Shown here piece by piece: positions 23,661 through 32,707 of a stretch of 64,000 bases of DNA; positions within the stretch are counted from its first letter, which is position 1; every line of letters begins with the position of its first letter. The notes under the pieces are model-generated. The model was given only the letters and a program-made list of their open reading frames with translations. It was not told the DNA's origin and did no database searches. The stretch is from Paenibacillus nuruki (lineage in GTDB: Bacteria; Bacillota; Bacilli; Paenibacillales; Paenibacillaceae): NCBI RefSeq assembly GCF_001721045.1, contig NZ_MDER01000032.1, positions 186,001 through 250,000 of the forward strand, read 5' to 3'. The translations under genes were made by a program, and so were the position numbers.

Positions 23661-24920
23661 TCACTTTTTATGATAATCGCTAGGGTTAGACTGGGAAGGG
23701 GAAGAAGTATTATGTTTCAATGCGCCTGGCTTCACATATAACTTGGTGCGTACCCATACCATATTGAGTAACAATAAGACCCCAGCCATAATAAATAGCC
23801 CTTCAATCCCGATAAATCCAGCTAAGACACCACCCATCACTGCACCTGTCATATTTCCAAGAGCGGTTGTACTGCTGTTAAATCCAAAGGCTCGACTTTC
23901 CATACCATCTGGCGTGTAATACCGAATTAATGAGTTCACACTTGGCAATAATCCACCCATACAGATCCCCATCATAAATCGAACAATGATTAACTGCTCT
24001 ACATTCTGCACAAAAGCTTGCGGAATTAGCATCAGCCCTGCTCCAATTAACGAGAATGTGAGCACCCGATGCGCCCCATATTTATCACTGACTTTTCCCA
24101 AAATGGGAGCCATGAGCATATTAGATAATCCGGTGACTGCACTGACAAGCCCTGCCCAAAAGGCGACATTTTCAGCTGTACCATGTAATTTCTGTACATA
24201 TAGAGGCATTAGCGTCATCGGACTAATCATTGCAAATTGCAGAAGTAGTGTAACTGTAAATAATGCAGGTAATTGTGGGGTTAAGCTTAGTTCGCGGAAT
24301 CCTGATAATACCGATACTTTAGGCATTTTAGACGCAGCTAAACGGTCGAATTTCTCACGTACAAGGAATAGCGCTAACAATGTCGCCATAAAAATACATG
24401 CCCCTGTAATATAGAAAATCGATCGGAATCCAACAGTATCTGCCATAATTCCACCTATTAACGGACCAAGTATACTACCGGCTACCGTTCCCGACTGACT
24501 GATTCCCATCGCAAATCCCATTTTTTCTTTGGGAGTACTGCTAGAGATCAATGATATCGAAGCCGGATTGAATCCAGATATGGTTCCGTTTAATAAACGA
24601 AGGACTAATAAATGCCACGGTTGAGTTGCGAATCCCATGGCTGTAAATACAATCGCCATCCCGAATCCAGAGCGAAGTAACATGACTTTGCGTCCGTATT
24701 GGTCAGACAATTTGCCCCATAGCGGTTGAAACAAAAATGAAGTCACAAAGTTGGCAGCAAAAATAACCCCGGACCAGATCGCTATCCGGTGTTCACCTTG
24801 CACACCAATATCTTGCGATAAGTACAACGCTATAAAAGGAATGATCATTGTGGTTCCTGCATTAACCAGAAATTGACCAAACCATAATACGATCAAATTT
24901 ACTTTCCATGCTTGCATCAT
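23661..24920 (-). CDS. MFS multidrug-type efflux transporter
   Basis: A 419-aa major facilitator with 12 predicted transmembrane segments. The DHA1 signature is clear: motif A GKLSDQYGRKVMLLRSG in loop 2-3 (about residues 65-80), its echo GKVSDKYGAHRV in loop 8-9, and the antiporter motif C region GTVAGSILGPLIGG in helix 5 (about 145-158). The overall pattern resembles MdtG/YttB-type drug exporters. The substrate cannot be told from the sequence. No regulator is adjacent. Start is preceded by AAGGAAG. Confidence 0.87.
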   Translation of the reverse strand: MMQAWKVNLIVLWFGQFLVNAGTTMIIPFIALYLSQDIGVQGEHRIAIWSGVIFAANFVTSFLFQPLWGKLSDQYGRKVMLLRSGFGMAIVFTAMGFATQPWHLLVLRLLNGTISGFNPASISLISSSTPKEKMGFAMGISQSGTVAGSILGPLIGGIMADTVGFRSIFYITGACIFMATLLALFLVREKFDRLAASKMPKVSVLSGFRELSLTPQLPALFTVTLLLQFAMISPMTLMPLYVQKLHGTAENVAFWAGLVSAVTGLSNMLMAPILGKVSDKYGAHRVLTFSLIGAGLMLIPQAFVQNVEQLIIVRFMMGICMGGLLPSVNSLIRYYTPDGMESRAFGFNSSTTALGNMTGAVMGGVLAGFIGIEGLFIMAGVLLLLNMVWVRTKLYVKPGALKHNTSSPSQSNPSDYHKK

Positions 24921-25005
24921 GTTTCACTTCCTTAAAAAAGTCCATTCATATAGTATACCATAATTGACCACACTTTTTGAGGGGATAAGGTGATTTGATT
25001 GAGTG

Positions 25006-25225
25006 AAAATCACTTTTTATTGGAGTGGGAGATAGAGTGTTTATGGTACCAAGCGCTTTATGTAAGATATTTTGCTATGCAAAAATCACTTCTCATTGGA
25101 GTGGGAGATAGAGCGCTTATGGTGCCAAGCGCTGAATGTAAGATATTTTGCTGTGCAAAAATCACTTTTTATGGGAGTAGAAGATAGAGCGCTTATGGTG
25201 CCAAGCGCTTTATTCATCGGATTGT
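25006..25225 (+). repeat. 76-bp tandem repeat, about three copies
   Basis: The segment starting AAAATCACTT recurs at 25006, 25082 and 25158, a period of exactly 76 bp, with the third copy slightly truncated. Every unit has AGCGCTT-atggtgcc-AAGCGCT (slightly decayed in unit 1), which forms a 7-bp hairpin. Since 76 is not a multiple of 3, the short reading frames across it are unlikely to be coding. It lies between the divergent MFS and hemE genes. Confidence 0.88.
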
Positions 25226-25357
25226 CATGGGATGTTCATGGTTGGGGAGTTGTTCCTGTACTTGAAAAAGGGCATAATTAGGAAGTGAGATTATTGACAG
25301 GAATATTGTTTATTATACAAAAATGACTGATTTTTATTGAACAGCGGAGGCAAAAAG

Positions 25358-26416
25358 ATGACATATAATGATTCCTTTATACGCGCATGTCGAAAACAAG
25401 ACGTCGATCGTTTGCCTGTCTGGTATATGAGGCAAGCAGGGCGTTATGATCCCGATTATCGCAAAATTAAAGAAAACTATAGTTTGCTCGAAATTTGTTT
25501 ACAGCCTGAGCTTGCAGCAGAAGTGACCATGATGCCTGTGCACAAGTTAGGTGTGGATGCAGCTATTTTGTATTCAGATATTATGAACCCGGTGGCATCG
25601 ATCGGAATAGATTTTGATATTGTCAAAGATATTGGACCTGTTATTGCGAATCCGATTCGTAATGCGGCTGATATTGAGCGCTTGCGTCCGATTCAAGTGG
25701 AGCAAGATTTGTCTCATATTTTAAAAACAATTCAGATTTTGGATAACGAATTAGAAGTACCTTTGATTACATTTGCAGGTGCGCCATTTACAATTGCCAG
25801 TTATTTAATCGAAGGTAGACCTTCCAAAAATTATATTCGTACCAAAACCATGATGTATAACGAACCCCAATTATGGCATGCTTTGATGCGCAAGCTTGGC
25901 GATATGGTAGCTACCTATTTGCGTGCTCATGTTCAATACGGCGGTAAAGCATTCCAATTGTTTGATAGTTGGGTAGGTGCATTATCACCGCTTGATTTTA
26001 GAACCTATGTATTGCCAACGATTCAGTATATTTTCGATCAACTGAAAGATTTGGATGTACCGAAGATTTATTTCCCGGGAGTGAGTTCAGGTGAATTATT
26101 ACCAGAACTTCGTCAATTACCTGTTGATGTGATTGGTGTCGATTGGCGTGTATCGCTTGCTGAAGCACGCAGACGCTTAGATCATAAGTATGCAGTACAA
26201 GGTAATCTGGACCCTTATTTGCTAACCGGACCGTCTACATTAATTCATCAACAAGCCAAATTGATTATAGACGAAGGGTTACAAGATCCAGGCTACATTT
26301 TCAACTTGGGTCATGGTCTATTCCCGGAAGCTTCGATTGATAAGCTCAAAGAATTAACAGATTATGTTCATGAGTATTCAGCAGAAGTGCTTCGTCAACG
26401 CATCACTTCAAAGTAA
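25358..26416 (+). CDS. hemE: Uroporphyrinogen decarboxylase
   Basis: Decarboxylates uroporphyrinogen III to coproporphyrinogen III. The 352-aa protein has the family start FIRACRKQDVDRLPVWYMRQAGRY (Arg/Asp substrate contacts in the first 40 residues), ILYSDIMNPVASIGID, FAGAPFTIASYLIEG and the C-terminal FNLGHGLFPE. ATG 25358 follows GCGGAGG; a TTG seven codons earlier overlaps that site. First gene of the Bacillales-type hemEHY operon. Confidence 0.96.
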   Translation: MTYNDSFIRACRKQDVDRLPVWYMRQAGRYDPDYRKIKENYSLLEICLQPELAAEVTMMPVHKLGVDAAILYSDIMNPVASIGIDFDIVKDIGPVIANPIRNAADIERLRPIQVEQDLSHILKTIQILDNELEVPLITFAGAPFTIASYLIEGRPSKNYIRTKTMMYNEPQLWHALMRKLGDMVATYLRAHVQYGGKAFQLFDSWVGALSPLDFRTYVLPTIQYIFDQLKDLDVPKIYFPGVSSGELLPELRQLPVDVIGVDWRVSLAEARRRLDHKYAVQGNLDPYLLTGPSTLIHQQAKLIIDEGLQDPGYIFNLGHGLFPEASIDKLKELTDYVHEYSAEVLRQRITSK

Positions 26417-26469
26417 TAGATATAGTAGTAATTTAGAATAACGATATGAATTGAAGGAGCGAATAAATA

Positions 26470-27417
26470 ATGAGTAAAAAAATTGGTGTTTTGGTTATGT
26501 CTTATGGTACGCCAGCAAGCTTGGACGATGTAGAAGCGTATTACACCCATATTCGCCGCGGAAATCCACCTGGAGCTGAACAATTAAAAGAATTAAAAGA
26601 TCGTTATGAAGCAATCGTTGGCGGTGTTTTTCCTTTACGTGAAAATACAGATAATCAAGTTCTCGGTATGCAAAATATGCTGAATGAGCATACGAAAGAT
26701 AGCGATTTGGAATTTGTTTGTTACCAAGGGTTAAAACATGCTTTTCCATTTATCGAAGACGGTGTGGAAAAAATGGCGGCTGATGGGATTACAGAAGCTG
26801 TCGGTATCGTACTTGCTCCTCATTATTCTACAATGAGCGTAGCTAGTTATATCAAACGTGCGAAAGAAACAGCAGAAAAGCACAACTTACCGATTTCATT
26901 TATCGAAAGCTATCATTTGCATCCTAAATTGATCGAAACGTTATCCAATCGTGTAAATGCTAAATTAGAGCTATTCGAAGAAACAGGTGCTACACGTGAG
27001 CAAGTTCGTGTATTGTTTAGTGCTCATAGTCTACCTGAACGTATTTTAACAATGGGAGATCCATATCGTGATCAATTGATGGAGACATCCAAAGCGATTG
27101 CAGAACGTGCCAATGTTCCTTCATGGCAGTTCACATGGCAAAGTGCTGGACGTACAGCTGAGCCTTGGTTGGGTCCTGATGTGTTAGATACGATGCAAGA
27201 ACTAGCGAAAGAGCAAGTGAAATATGTATTGGTAGCACCGATTGGATTCGTATCCGATCATTTAGAAGTATTGTATGATCTGGATATTGAAGCACAAGAA
27301 TTAGCAACTGAGATTGATATGCGTCTTATGCGTATCGATTCACTAAATACGGATCCATTGTATATGGAAGTACTCGCAGACGAAGTCATTCGTAAATATA
27401 AAGAGGTGCATGCATAA
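26470..27417 (+). CDS. hemH: Coproporphyrin III ferrochelatase
   Basis: Inserts Fe2+ into coproporphyrin III in the Gram-positive heme route (also called CpfC). The 315-aa soluble protein has VLVMSYGTPASLDDVEAYY at the N-terminus, the metal-site His in LFSAHSLPERI (about residues 178-188), TWQSAGRTAEPWLGP and the Glu site in IGFVSDHLEVLYD (about 256-268). Starts after AAGGAG. Its TAA stop shares one base with the ATG of hemY, so the two genes are coupled. Confidence 0.95.
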   Translation: MSKKIGVLVMSYGTPASLDDVEAYYTHIRRGNPPGAEQLKELKDRYEAIVGGVFPLRENTDNQVLGMQNMLNEHTKDSDLEFVCYQGLKHAFPFIEDGVEKMAADGITEAVGIVLAPHYSTMSVASYIKRAKETAEKHNLPISFIESYHLHPKLIETLSNRVNAKLELFEETGATREQVRVLFSAHSLPERILTMGDPYRDQLMETSKAIAERANVPSWQFTWQSAGRTAEPWLGPDVLDTMQELAKEQVKYVLVAPIGFVSDHLEVLYDLDIEAQELATEIDMRLMRIDSLNTDPLYMEVLADEVIRKYKEVHA

Positions 27418-28853
27418 TGAGCCAATCTACTCGCCGTGTCGTTGTCATAGGCGCAGGGATGACTGGACTCAGTGCGGCTTACTACATGCGCAAGTTTTTA
27501 CAAGAAGCAGAGATTACAGCACAGATTACGATTGTAGATCAAGACGATCATATCGGTGGTAAAGTGAACACATTACATCGTGATGGATTTGTAATTGAAC
27601 GTGGCCCGGATTCATTTCTCGCTCGCAAAACAGCGATGGTCGATCTGGCAAGCGAGCTGGGGATGGAAGATGAATTAGTCACTACCAATCCAGAAGCAAA
27701 AAAAACGTATATCCTTCATGATGGTCAATTGCATCCGATGCCTTCCGGTCTGGTGCTTGGGATTCCTACTGAACTGAGATCCTTTATGGAAAGTGATCTG
27801 TTATCAATGGATGGCAAAATTCGTGCATTGGATGATTTTCTTTTACCTGCCAAAATGGACGGCAAAGATGAGTCGTTAGGTGATTTTATCGAACGCCGTC
27901 TGGGCAAAGAAGTATTGGAAAATGTAACCGAGCCATTGCTTGCAGGAATCTATGCAGGCGATACACGTAAGTTGAGCTTGCAAGCGACATTTCCACAGTT
28001 TGGTGTAGTGGAACGTGAATATGGCAGTCTGATCAAAGGAATGAATACAGGAAGCAAACCTGTAGAAACGCACACAGGCACCAAAAAAAGTGCATTTCTA
28101 ACGTTCCGCAATGGATTGCAAAGTCTGATTAACCGTCTGGGTGAATCATTGTCTACAGCAGATATGCGTTTGAACACAGGTGTAGAGTCTATTCAGCCTC
28201 AAGCAGATGGTATGTATATCGTATTGTTAAATGATGGACAACAGGTAGTTGCAGATCATGTAATTGTCACTGTACAGACATTTGCCGCTTCAAAACTATT
28301 GAAACCTTTGGTAGATACAAAAGCATTAGATCTAATCAATTATGTATCGGTAGCGAATGTCGTTATGGCTTTTGATCGCAAAGATATTCAGACGGAGTAC
28401 GATGGTTCTGGATTCCTTGTGCCTCGTAAAGAAGGTCGCACGATTACAGCTTGTACATGGACTTCAACCAAATGGCTTCATACCAGTCCAGATGATCGCG
28501 TGTTAATGCGTTTCTATGTCGGACGTTCTGGCGATGAACAAGTGGTGGATGAATCCGATGAGCAGATCAAAGCTAAAGTATTGCATGATATGCGTGAATT
28601 AATGGGTATCGATGCAGAGCCTTTATTTACAGAGATTACACGTCTTCATCATTCGATGCCACAGTATCCTGTAGGACATATGGATAATATTTCTATGTTA
28701 CGTGCTCAATTAGCAGCGCAATATCCAGGAGTATTAGCACTTGGAGCAGGATATGATGGAGTCGGACTACCTGACTGTATTCGAACAGCCAAAGAAATGG
28801 CGATGAGAGAAGCAGAACGTGTTACTTCGTTCTCTAATAGTCATTCATCTTAA
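27417..28853 (+). CDS. hemY: Coproporphyrinogen III oxidase, FAD-dependent (HemY/CgoX)
   Basis: Oxidises coproporphyrinogen III to coproporphyrin III with FAD and O2, just before the HemH step in Firmicutes. The 478-aa protein has the dinucleotide fold VVVIGAGMTGLSAAYY (about residues 8-23), IERGPDSFL, GDTRKLSLQATFPQF, TFRNGLQSL, and the C-terminal FAD loop GVLALGAGYDGVGLPDCIRT (about 440-459). Overlaps hemH by one base. A long imperfect terminator ends the operon. Confidence 0.94.
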   Translation: MSQSTRRVVVIGAGMTGLSAAYYMRKFLQEAEITAQITIVDQDDHIGGKVNTLHRDGFVIERGPDSFLARKTAMVDLASELGMEDELVTTNPEAKKTYILHDGQLHPMPSGLVLGIPTELRSFMESDLLSMDGKIRALDDFLLPAKMDGKDESLGDFIERRLGKEVLENVTEPLLAGIYAGDTRKLSLQATFPQFGVVEREYGSLIKGMNTGSKPVETHTGTKKSAFLTFRNGLQSLINRLGESLSTADMRLNTGVESIQPQADGMYIVLLNDGQQVVADHVIVTVQTFAASKLLKPLVDTKALDLINYVSVANVVMAFDRKDIQTEYDGSGFLVPRKEGRTITACTWTSTKWLHTSPDDRVLMRFYVGRSGDEQVVDESDEQIKAKVLHDMRELMGIDAEPLFTEITRLHHSMPQYPVGHMDNISMLRAQLAAQYPGVLALGAGYDGVGLPDCIRTAKEMAMREAERVTSFSNSHSS

Positions 28854-28871
28854 AACGATATAAATAAGAAT

Positions 28872-28974
28872 AGCCTTCTGTAATGTAAAGTACTCTGATT
28901 ACACTCCTAAGTCGCATACATGATGCAATGTTATGGAGATGTCCAAAGAGACTTTACACCGCAGAAGGTTTTTT
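28872..28974 (+). terminator. Long-loop terminator of hemEHY
   Basis: AGCCTTCTG..TGTAAAG pairs with CTTTACA..GCAGAAGGTT and is followed by TTTT. The loop of about 60 nt holds a further small hairpin (GCATacatgATGC). Confidence 0.6.
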
Positions 28975-28991
28975 GCATCCTAGCATCACTT

Positions 28992-29019
28992 TTGCCGAAC
29001 AACTAGAACCTGTTATAAT
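28992..29019 (+). promoter_or_regulatory. Promoter of the CapA-like gene
   Basis: TTGCCG, 16-bp spacer, TATAAT (29014-29019), about 90 bp before the start codon. Confidence 0.5.
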
Positions 29020-29110
29020 AGACAAAGCGTAAAAGTAGGATTAAGCAATGATGTCATAAGATATCGCCCTCAGGTATAGTAAAATATTGCAAGCATTAAA
29101 GGAGTTCTTT

Positions 29111-30574
29111 ATGTATACGACAAGGTCTCAACAATCCCGTCAGCGTCAGCAAGAAAAAAAGCAGCGTCAAAAGCGGCTCCGTAACTGGATCGTATTTAAC
29201 ACTGTGCTGGTTCTATCTATTGTTGCACTTGGCGGTTATTATTGGTTGCATGTGAAGCCACAAGAAGTACAGCAAGCCTCTACGTATCCGACAGAATATC
29301 CATTAGATCAGGCAACAGCGCCAGATTCGTATGGGAATGACCCTGTAGTGGATGACAATGATCATTCTAATCAGCCAGATGAAGAAGCAGCAGATCCGTC
29401 TCGTGCTACAACAGAAGCCGATACAGAACATCTAGATCAGACAGCAACCGATTCAGAAGCAATAGATATACCATCCAAAGACTCAACATCAACAGATCAA
29501 GCACCAGAAGAGACAACACCAGAGTCGTCTACTGACAAAGTAGAACCTCCCAAGTCTTCTTCAGATTCTTCCGAGTCATCTAATAAAGAACTTCAACCTG
29601 CTACCCGTACAGAACCATCCGGTCAGACCGTAACGCTTCATTTTGGTGGAGATGTGATGTTCTCAGGAAAAGTCGGTGAAAAGTTAGCCAAAGCAGGATA
29701 TGATTATCCTTATCAATATGTAAAAGATTCATTTACTTCGGACGATCTGACCGTTGTTAATTTGGAAACGCCTGTAACAGATTCCAATACAACCGCAGCA
29801 GATAAAACGTATGCGTTTAAATCATCGCCTCAAGCACTCCCTCATATGGCAGACGCAGGTATCGATGCGGTGAATTTAGCGAATAATCATATTTTGGATC
29901 AAGGCATCACAGGGCTTACCGATACGATTGCTCAACTGGATCAAAGCGGAATCGCCTATGTAGGGGCTGGTAAAAATAGTGCTCGTGCTTATCAACCTGT
30001 GTATTTTGACCGTAAAGGAATCAAAATCGCTCTCTTGGGATTCAGTCGAGTTATTCCAGAAACAAGTTGGAATGCTGGGAAAGATCAGGCAGGAGTAGCG
30101 ACCACATACGATTCAACCGCTGCTGAGGCGGCAATTCGTGAAGCCAAAAGTAAAGCCGATCTTGTTGTCGTTGTCGCTCACTGGGGTGTAGAACGTTCAG
30201 ATACACTAGCTGATCATCAGAGTGATCTTGCACATACATTTGTCGATGCCGGTGCCGATCTGGTGATTGGTGGTCATCCTCATGTATTGCAAGGATTAGA
30301 GCAGTACAAAGGTAAATGGATCGCTTATAGTACAGGTAATTTTATTTTCACTCGTTCACTGGTTGCAAAAACATGGGACACCGGTGTGTTTGAAGCAAAA
30401 TGTACAGTTAATGGAGATTGCAGTATGCAGGTTATTCCGTACACTGCGGAGTTAGGTCAGCCGGTACCGATGCCATCAGATAAAGCTCAAGCAGTACTCC
30501 AACGATTACAGACATTATCTAATCATATTCAATTTGATATCAAAGGAAATGCTATCGCAAATCCAGCCAATTAA
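29111..30574 (+). CDS. CapA family (poly-gamma-glutamate synthesis-type) membrane protein
   Basis: A 487-aa protein with a very basic cytoplasmic start, one transmembrane helix (about residues 28-48), a long Asp/Glu/Ser/Thr linker (about 55-170) and an extracellular CapA/PgsA metallophosphatase-like domain. Motifs: LHFGGDVMFSG, VVNLETPVTDS, NLANNHILDQGITGL, VVVAHWGVE and VIGGHPHVLQGLE..WIAYSTGNFIF. CapA proteins assist polyglutamate capsule export, but no capB or capC lies here, so another envelope role is possible. ATG 29111 follows AAAGGAG. The acidic linker probably spans the wall. Confidence 0.86.
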   Translation: MYTTRSQQSRQRQQEKKQRQKRLRNWIVFNTVLVLSIVALGGYYWLHVKPQEVQQASTYPTEYPLDQATAPDSYGNDPVVDDNDHSNQPDEEAADPSRATTEADTEHLDQTATDSEAIDIPSKDSTSTDQAPEETTPESSTDKVEPPKSSSDSSESSNKELQPATRTEPSGQTVTLHFGGDVMFSGKVGEKLAKAGYDYPYQYVKDSFTSDDLTVVNLETPVTDSNTTAADKTYAFKSSPQALPHMADAGIDAVNLANNHILDQGITGLTDTIAQLDQSGIAYVGAGKNSARAYQPVYFDRKGIKIALLGFSRVIPETSWNAGKDQAGVATTYDSTAAEAAIREAKSKADLVVVVAHWGVERSDTLADHQSDLAHTFVDAGADLVIGGHPHVLQGLEQYKGKWIAYSTGNFIFTRSLVAKTWDTGVFEAKCTVNGDCSMQVIPYTAELGQPVPMPSDKAQAVLQRLQTLSNHIQFDIKGNAIANPAN

Positions 30575-30611
30575 TAGATCCTAGATTATTTATAACAGAG
30601 GAGAATGTATA

Positions 30612-31235
30612 ATGACTGCTATTCAAAACGTATATTGTGTAGGTCGTAACTATCGTCTTCATGCGGAAGAATTAGGAAATGAAGTACCGACTCAACCTAT
30701 GATTTTTATGAAACCTTCTCATGCGGCTGTACCGTTAGAACATGCAGAATTGGTTTTACCTACAGACAAAGGTGAGATTCATTATGAAGCAGAGTTAGTG
30801 ATTCGAATTGGACGCGATTATGCACCTGATCTTTCTGTGGAAGAAATGGTCGATGGATTAGCACTTGGGATCGATTTTACATTACGTGATGTACAAAGTG
30901 TTTTGAAGAAAAAAGGGCACCCATGGACAGCAGCTAAAGGGTTCAAAAACTCTGCACCGTTGACATCTTTTGTTCCATTTCCAGATGCTACAACATGGGC
31001 AGAACAACCTTTTGCTTTGCTCAAAAATGATCAGCAAGTTCAGCTAGGCTATACACGTAATATGATATTTTCACTCGAAACGATTATTGCTCATATTGGA
31101 GAAAATTATGGGCTTGCAGCAGGTGATATTATTTTCACAGGTACACCTGAAGGTGTTGGACCTGTAGCGATTGGTGATACTTTCGAATTAATGTATGCGG
31201 GCGCTTCTGTAGGTAAGTGCCGGATCGCAGAATAA
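30612..31235 (+). CDS. Fumarylacetoacetate hydrolase family protein
   Basis: A 207-aa FAH-fold enzyme acting on 2-oxo/acylpyruvate-like compounds. It has CVGRNYRLHAEELGN, PMIFMKPSHA, the metal ligands in EIHYEAELVI (about residues 54-63) and GIDFTLRDVQ, and the C-terminal GDIIFTGTPEGVGPV (about 176-190). Close in form to YcgM-type acylpyruvases/oxaloacetate tautomerases. The exact substrate is unknown. The TAA stop overlaps the ATG of the DUF92 gene by one base, indicating coupling. Confidence 0.87.
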   Translation: MTAIQNVYCVGRNYRLHAEELGNEVPTQPMIFMKPSHAAVPLEHAELVLPTDKGEIHYEAELVIRIGRDYAPDLSVEEMVDGLALGIDFTLRDVQSVLKKKGHPWTAAKGFKNSAPLTSFVPFPDATTWAEQPFALLKNDQQVQLGYTRNMIFSLETIIAHIGENYGLAAGDIIFTGTPEGVGPVAIGDTFELMYAGASVGKCRIAE

Positions 31236-32071
31236 TGTTAGATTGGATCATAGGTGCGGTCTGTGCTGGATTGATTGCTGGACTTGCTTATAAAAAGCAG
31301 TGGTTATCCGGTTCAGGCGCATATGCAGCGGCTATTATGGGTACCATTTATTATGGAGCAGGCAATCTACTCTGGTTTGGATTGTTGATCTTATTTTTTA
31401 TCAGTGGCAGCTTACTCTCCAAAATGAAAGGCGAACGCAAGCGCAAATTGGAGCAGGATTATGCCAAAACATCACGCCGAGATGCAGGGCAAGTATTTGC
31501 TAATGGTGGGCTGGGTATGATTCTGTGCCTCGGACATGCTCTAATACCTCATCCAGCATGGATATACGCTTTTGTAGGCGTGATGGCAACAGTTACCGCA
31601 GATACATGGGCAACAGAGTGGGGAAGCCTTAGTCGCAAGCCTCCGCGTTCTGTATTGAATGGTCGTGTATTAGAAGCAGGTGCTTCTGGAGGAGTATCTG
31701 TTCGTGGTACATTAGCTGCGGCGATCGGTGCATTATTGATTGGTATTGCAGCATGGGCATTTTCATTATGGTCAGGTGTATCTATAGAATCAAGCAACAA
31801 TGTAGCTAAAGATGGTATACTTACTATTGGTCTATTGCCACTCGTTGGATTGGTGGGCGGATTAGCTGGTTGTTTTGCTGATTCTTTTTTAGGAGCAACG
31901 GTACAGGTGATGTATCAATGTGAAGTCTGCGGTAAAGCTGTGGAAACCAAAGTACACTGTAATCGCCTAACGTCTTATTTGCGTGGATGGCCATGGATGA
32001 GTAATGATCTCGTGAATGGGCTTAGCTCTATTATTGGTGGAGTTGTAGCATTGTTATTTTTATGGGTATAG
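31235..32071 (+). CDS. DUF92 integral membrane protein
   Basis: A 278-aa membrane protein with about six to seven hydrophobic segments. GRDAGQVFANGGLG-type (SRRDAGQVFANGG, about residues 83-95), TADTWATEWGSLS (about 122-134) and DSFLGATVQ are the DUF92/TIGR00297 signature. The family includes plant phytyl-phosphate kinase VTE6, so a lipid or prenyl-phosphate role is possible, though unproven in bacteria. A CEVCGKAVETKVHC segment near the C-terminus looks metal-binding. ATG 31235 overlaps the FAH stop. Confidence 0.83.
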   Translation: MLDWIIGAVCAGLIAGLAYKKQWLSGSGAYAAAIMGTIYYGAGNLLWFGLLILFFISGSLLSKMKGERKRKLEQDYAKTSRRDAGQVFANGGLGMILCLGHALIPHPAWIYAFVGVMATVTADTWATEWGSLSRKPPRSVLNGRVLEAGASGGVSVRGTLAAAIGALLIGIAAWAFSLWSGVSIESSNNVAKDGILTIGLLPLVGLVGGLAGCFADSFLGATVQVMYQCEVCGKAVETKVHCNRLTSYLRGWPWMSNDLVNGLSSIIGGVVALLFLWV

Positions 32072-32083
32072 GAGAGTGCGCTA

Positions 32084-32707
32084 ATGAGCAGCACCACAGG
32101 TGAAAAGTTAGAATTAATTTTGGATGCTGCTTACGATCTTTTTGGTTCCAATGGATTTTATGAGACCAAGATTTCAGATATCGCACACCAGGCAGGAATA
32201 GCCAAAGGAACGGTTTATTTATATTTTAAAAGCAAAGAAGAACTATTTATGGCTGTTACTCGTCGAGACTGTGAACATTTTCTTGACGGTTTAGATACTA
32301 ATTTGCAAAATTGTAGTACGATGGCAGAACGATTGCTTGTGATTGCCAAGCATCATTCGATGTATTATTTTGAACGTAAGCATCGCACCAAGTTATTTTT
32401 CCGGACACCCAATAACGACCCTGAACTTATGGCGTATATGAAGCAGTTTATGTTGCGATATATGCAAGCGGTAGAGAAAGTACTCACAGAAGGTGGAGTC
32501 GCTCAACCCGTATGGTGTGCAGAATCGTATATTGGTATGTTAGACCGGATACGTATGGATATTTTATTCAACCCTGAGTTTCCGATGGAACAACTTCATG
32601 AACGGACAGACTTTGTTGCACGTCTATTTCTAGAAGGTTGTCATCATTCGCTGAATACTCAGGATCAAATAGACCGGGATCAGTCCCAAGAAGGTGAGTC
32701 ACAATGA
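32084..32707 (+). CDS. TetR/AcrR family regulator
   Basis: A 207-aa repressor with a typical TetR helix-turn-helix (FYETKISDIAHQAGIAKGTVYLYFKSKEELF, about residues 26-57) and a variable helical ligand domain. It lies 13 bp after the DUF92 gene and overlaps the ABC-F gene by 4 bp (ATGA), so it is in the same transcript and probably regulates this unit or itself. The ligand is unknown. Confidence 0.88.
   Translation: MSSTTGEKLELILDAAYDLFGSNGFYETKISDIAHQAGIAKGTVYLYFKSKEELFMAVTRRDCEHFLDGLDTNLQNCSTMAERLLVIAKHHSMYYFERKHRTKLFFRTPNNDPELMAYMKQFMLRYMQAVEKVLTEGGVAQPVWCAESYIGMLDRIRMDILFNPEFPMEQLHERTDFVARLFLEGCHHSLNTQDQIDRDQSQEGESQ

Noticed and set aside
25006-25225. CRISPR array
   Set aside because: The whole 76-bp unit repeats without unique spacers, only three copies exist and no cas gene is near.
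24999-25281. Small plus-strand reading frames over the 76-bp repeats
   Set aside because: The period is not a multiple of three, the encoded peptides drift between frames and there is no ribosome site.
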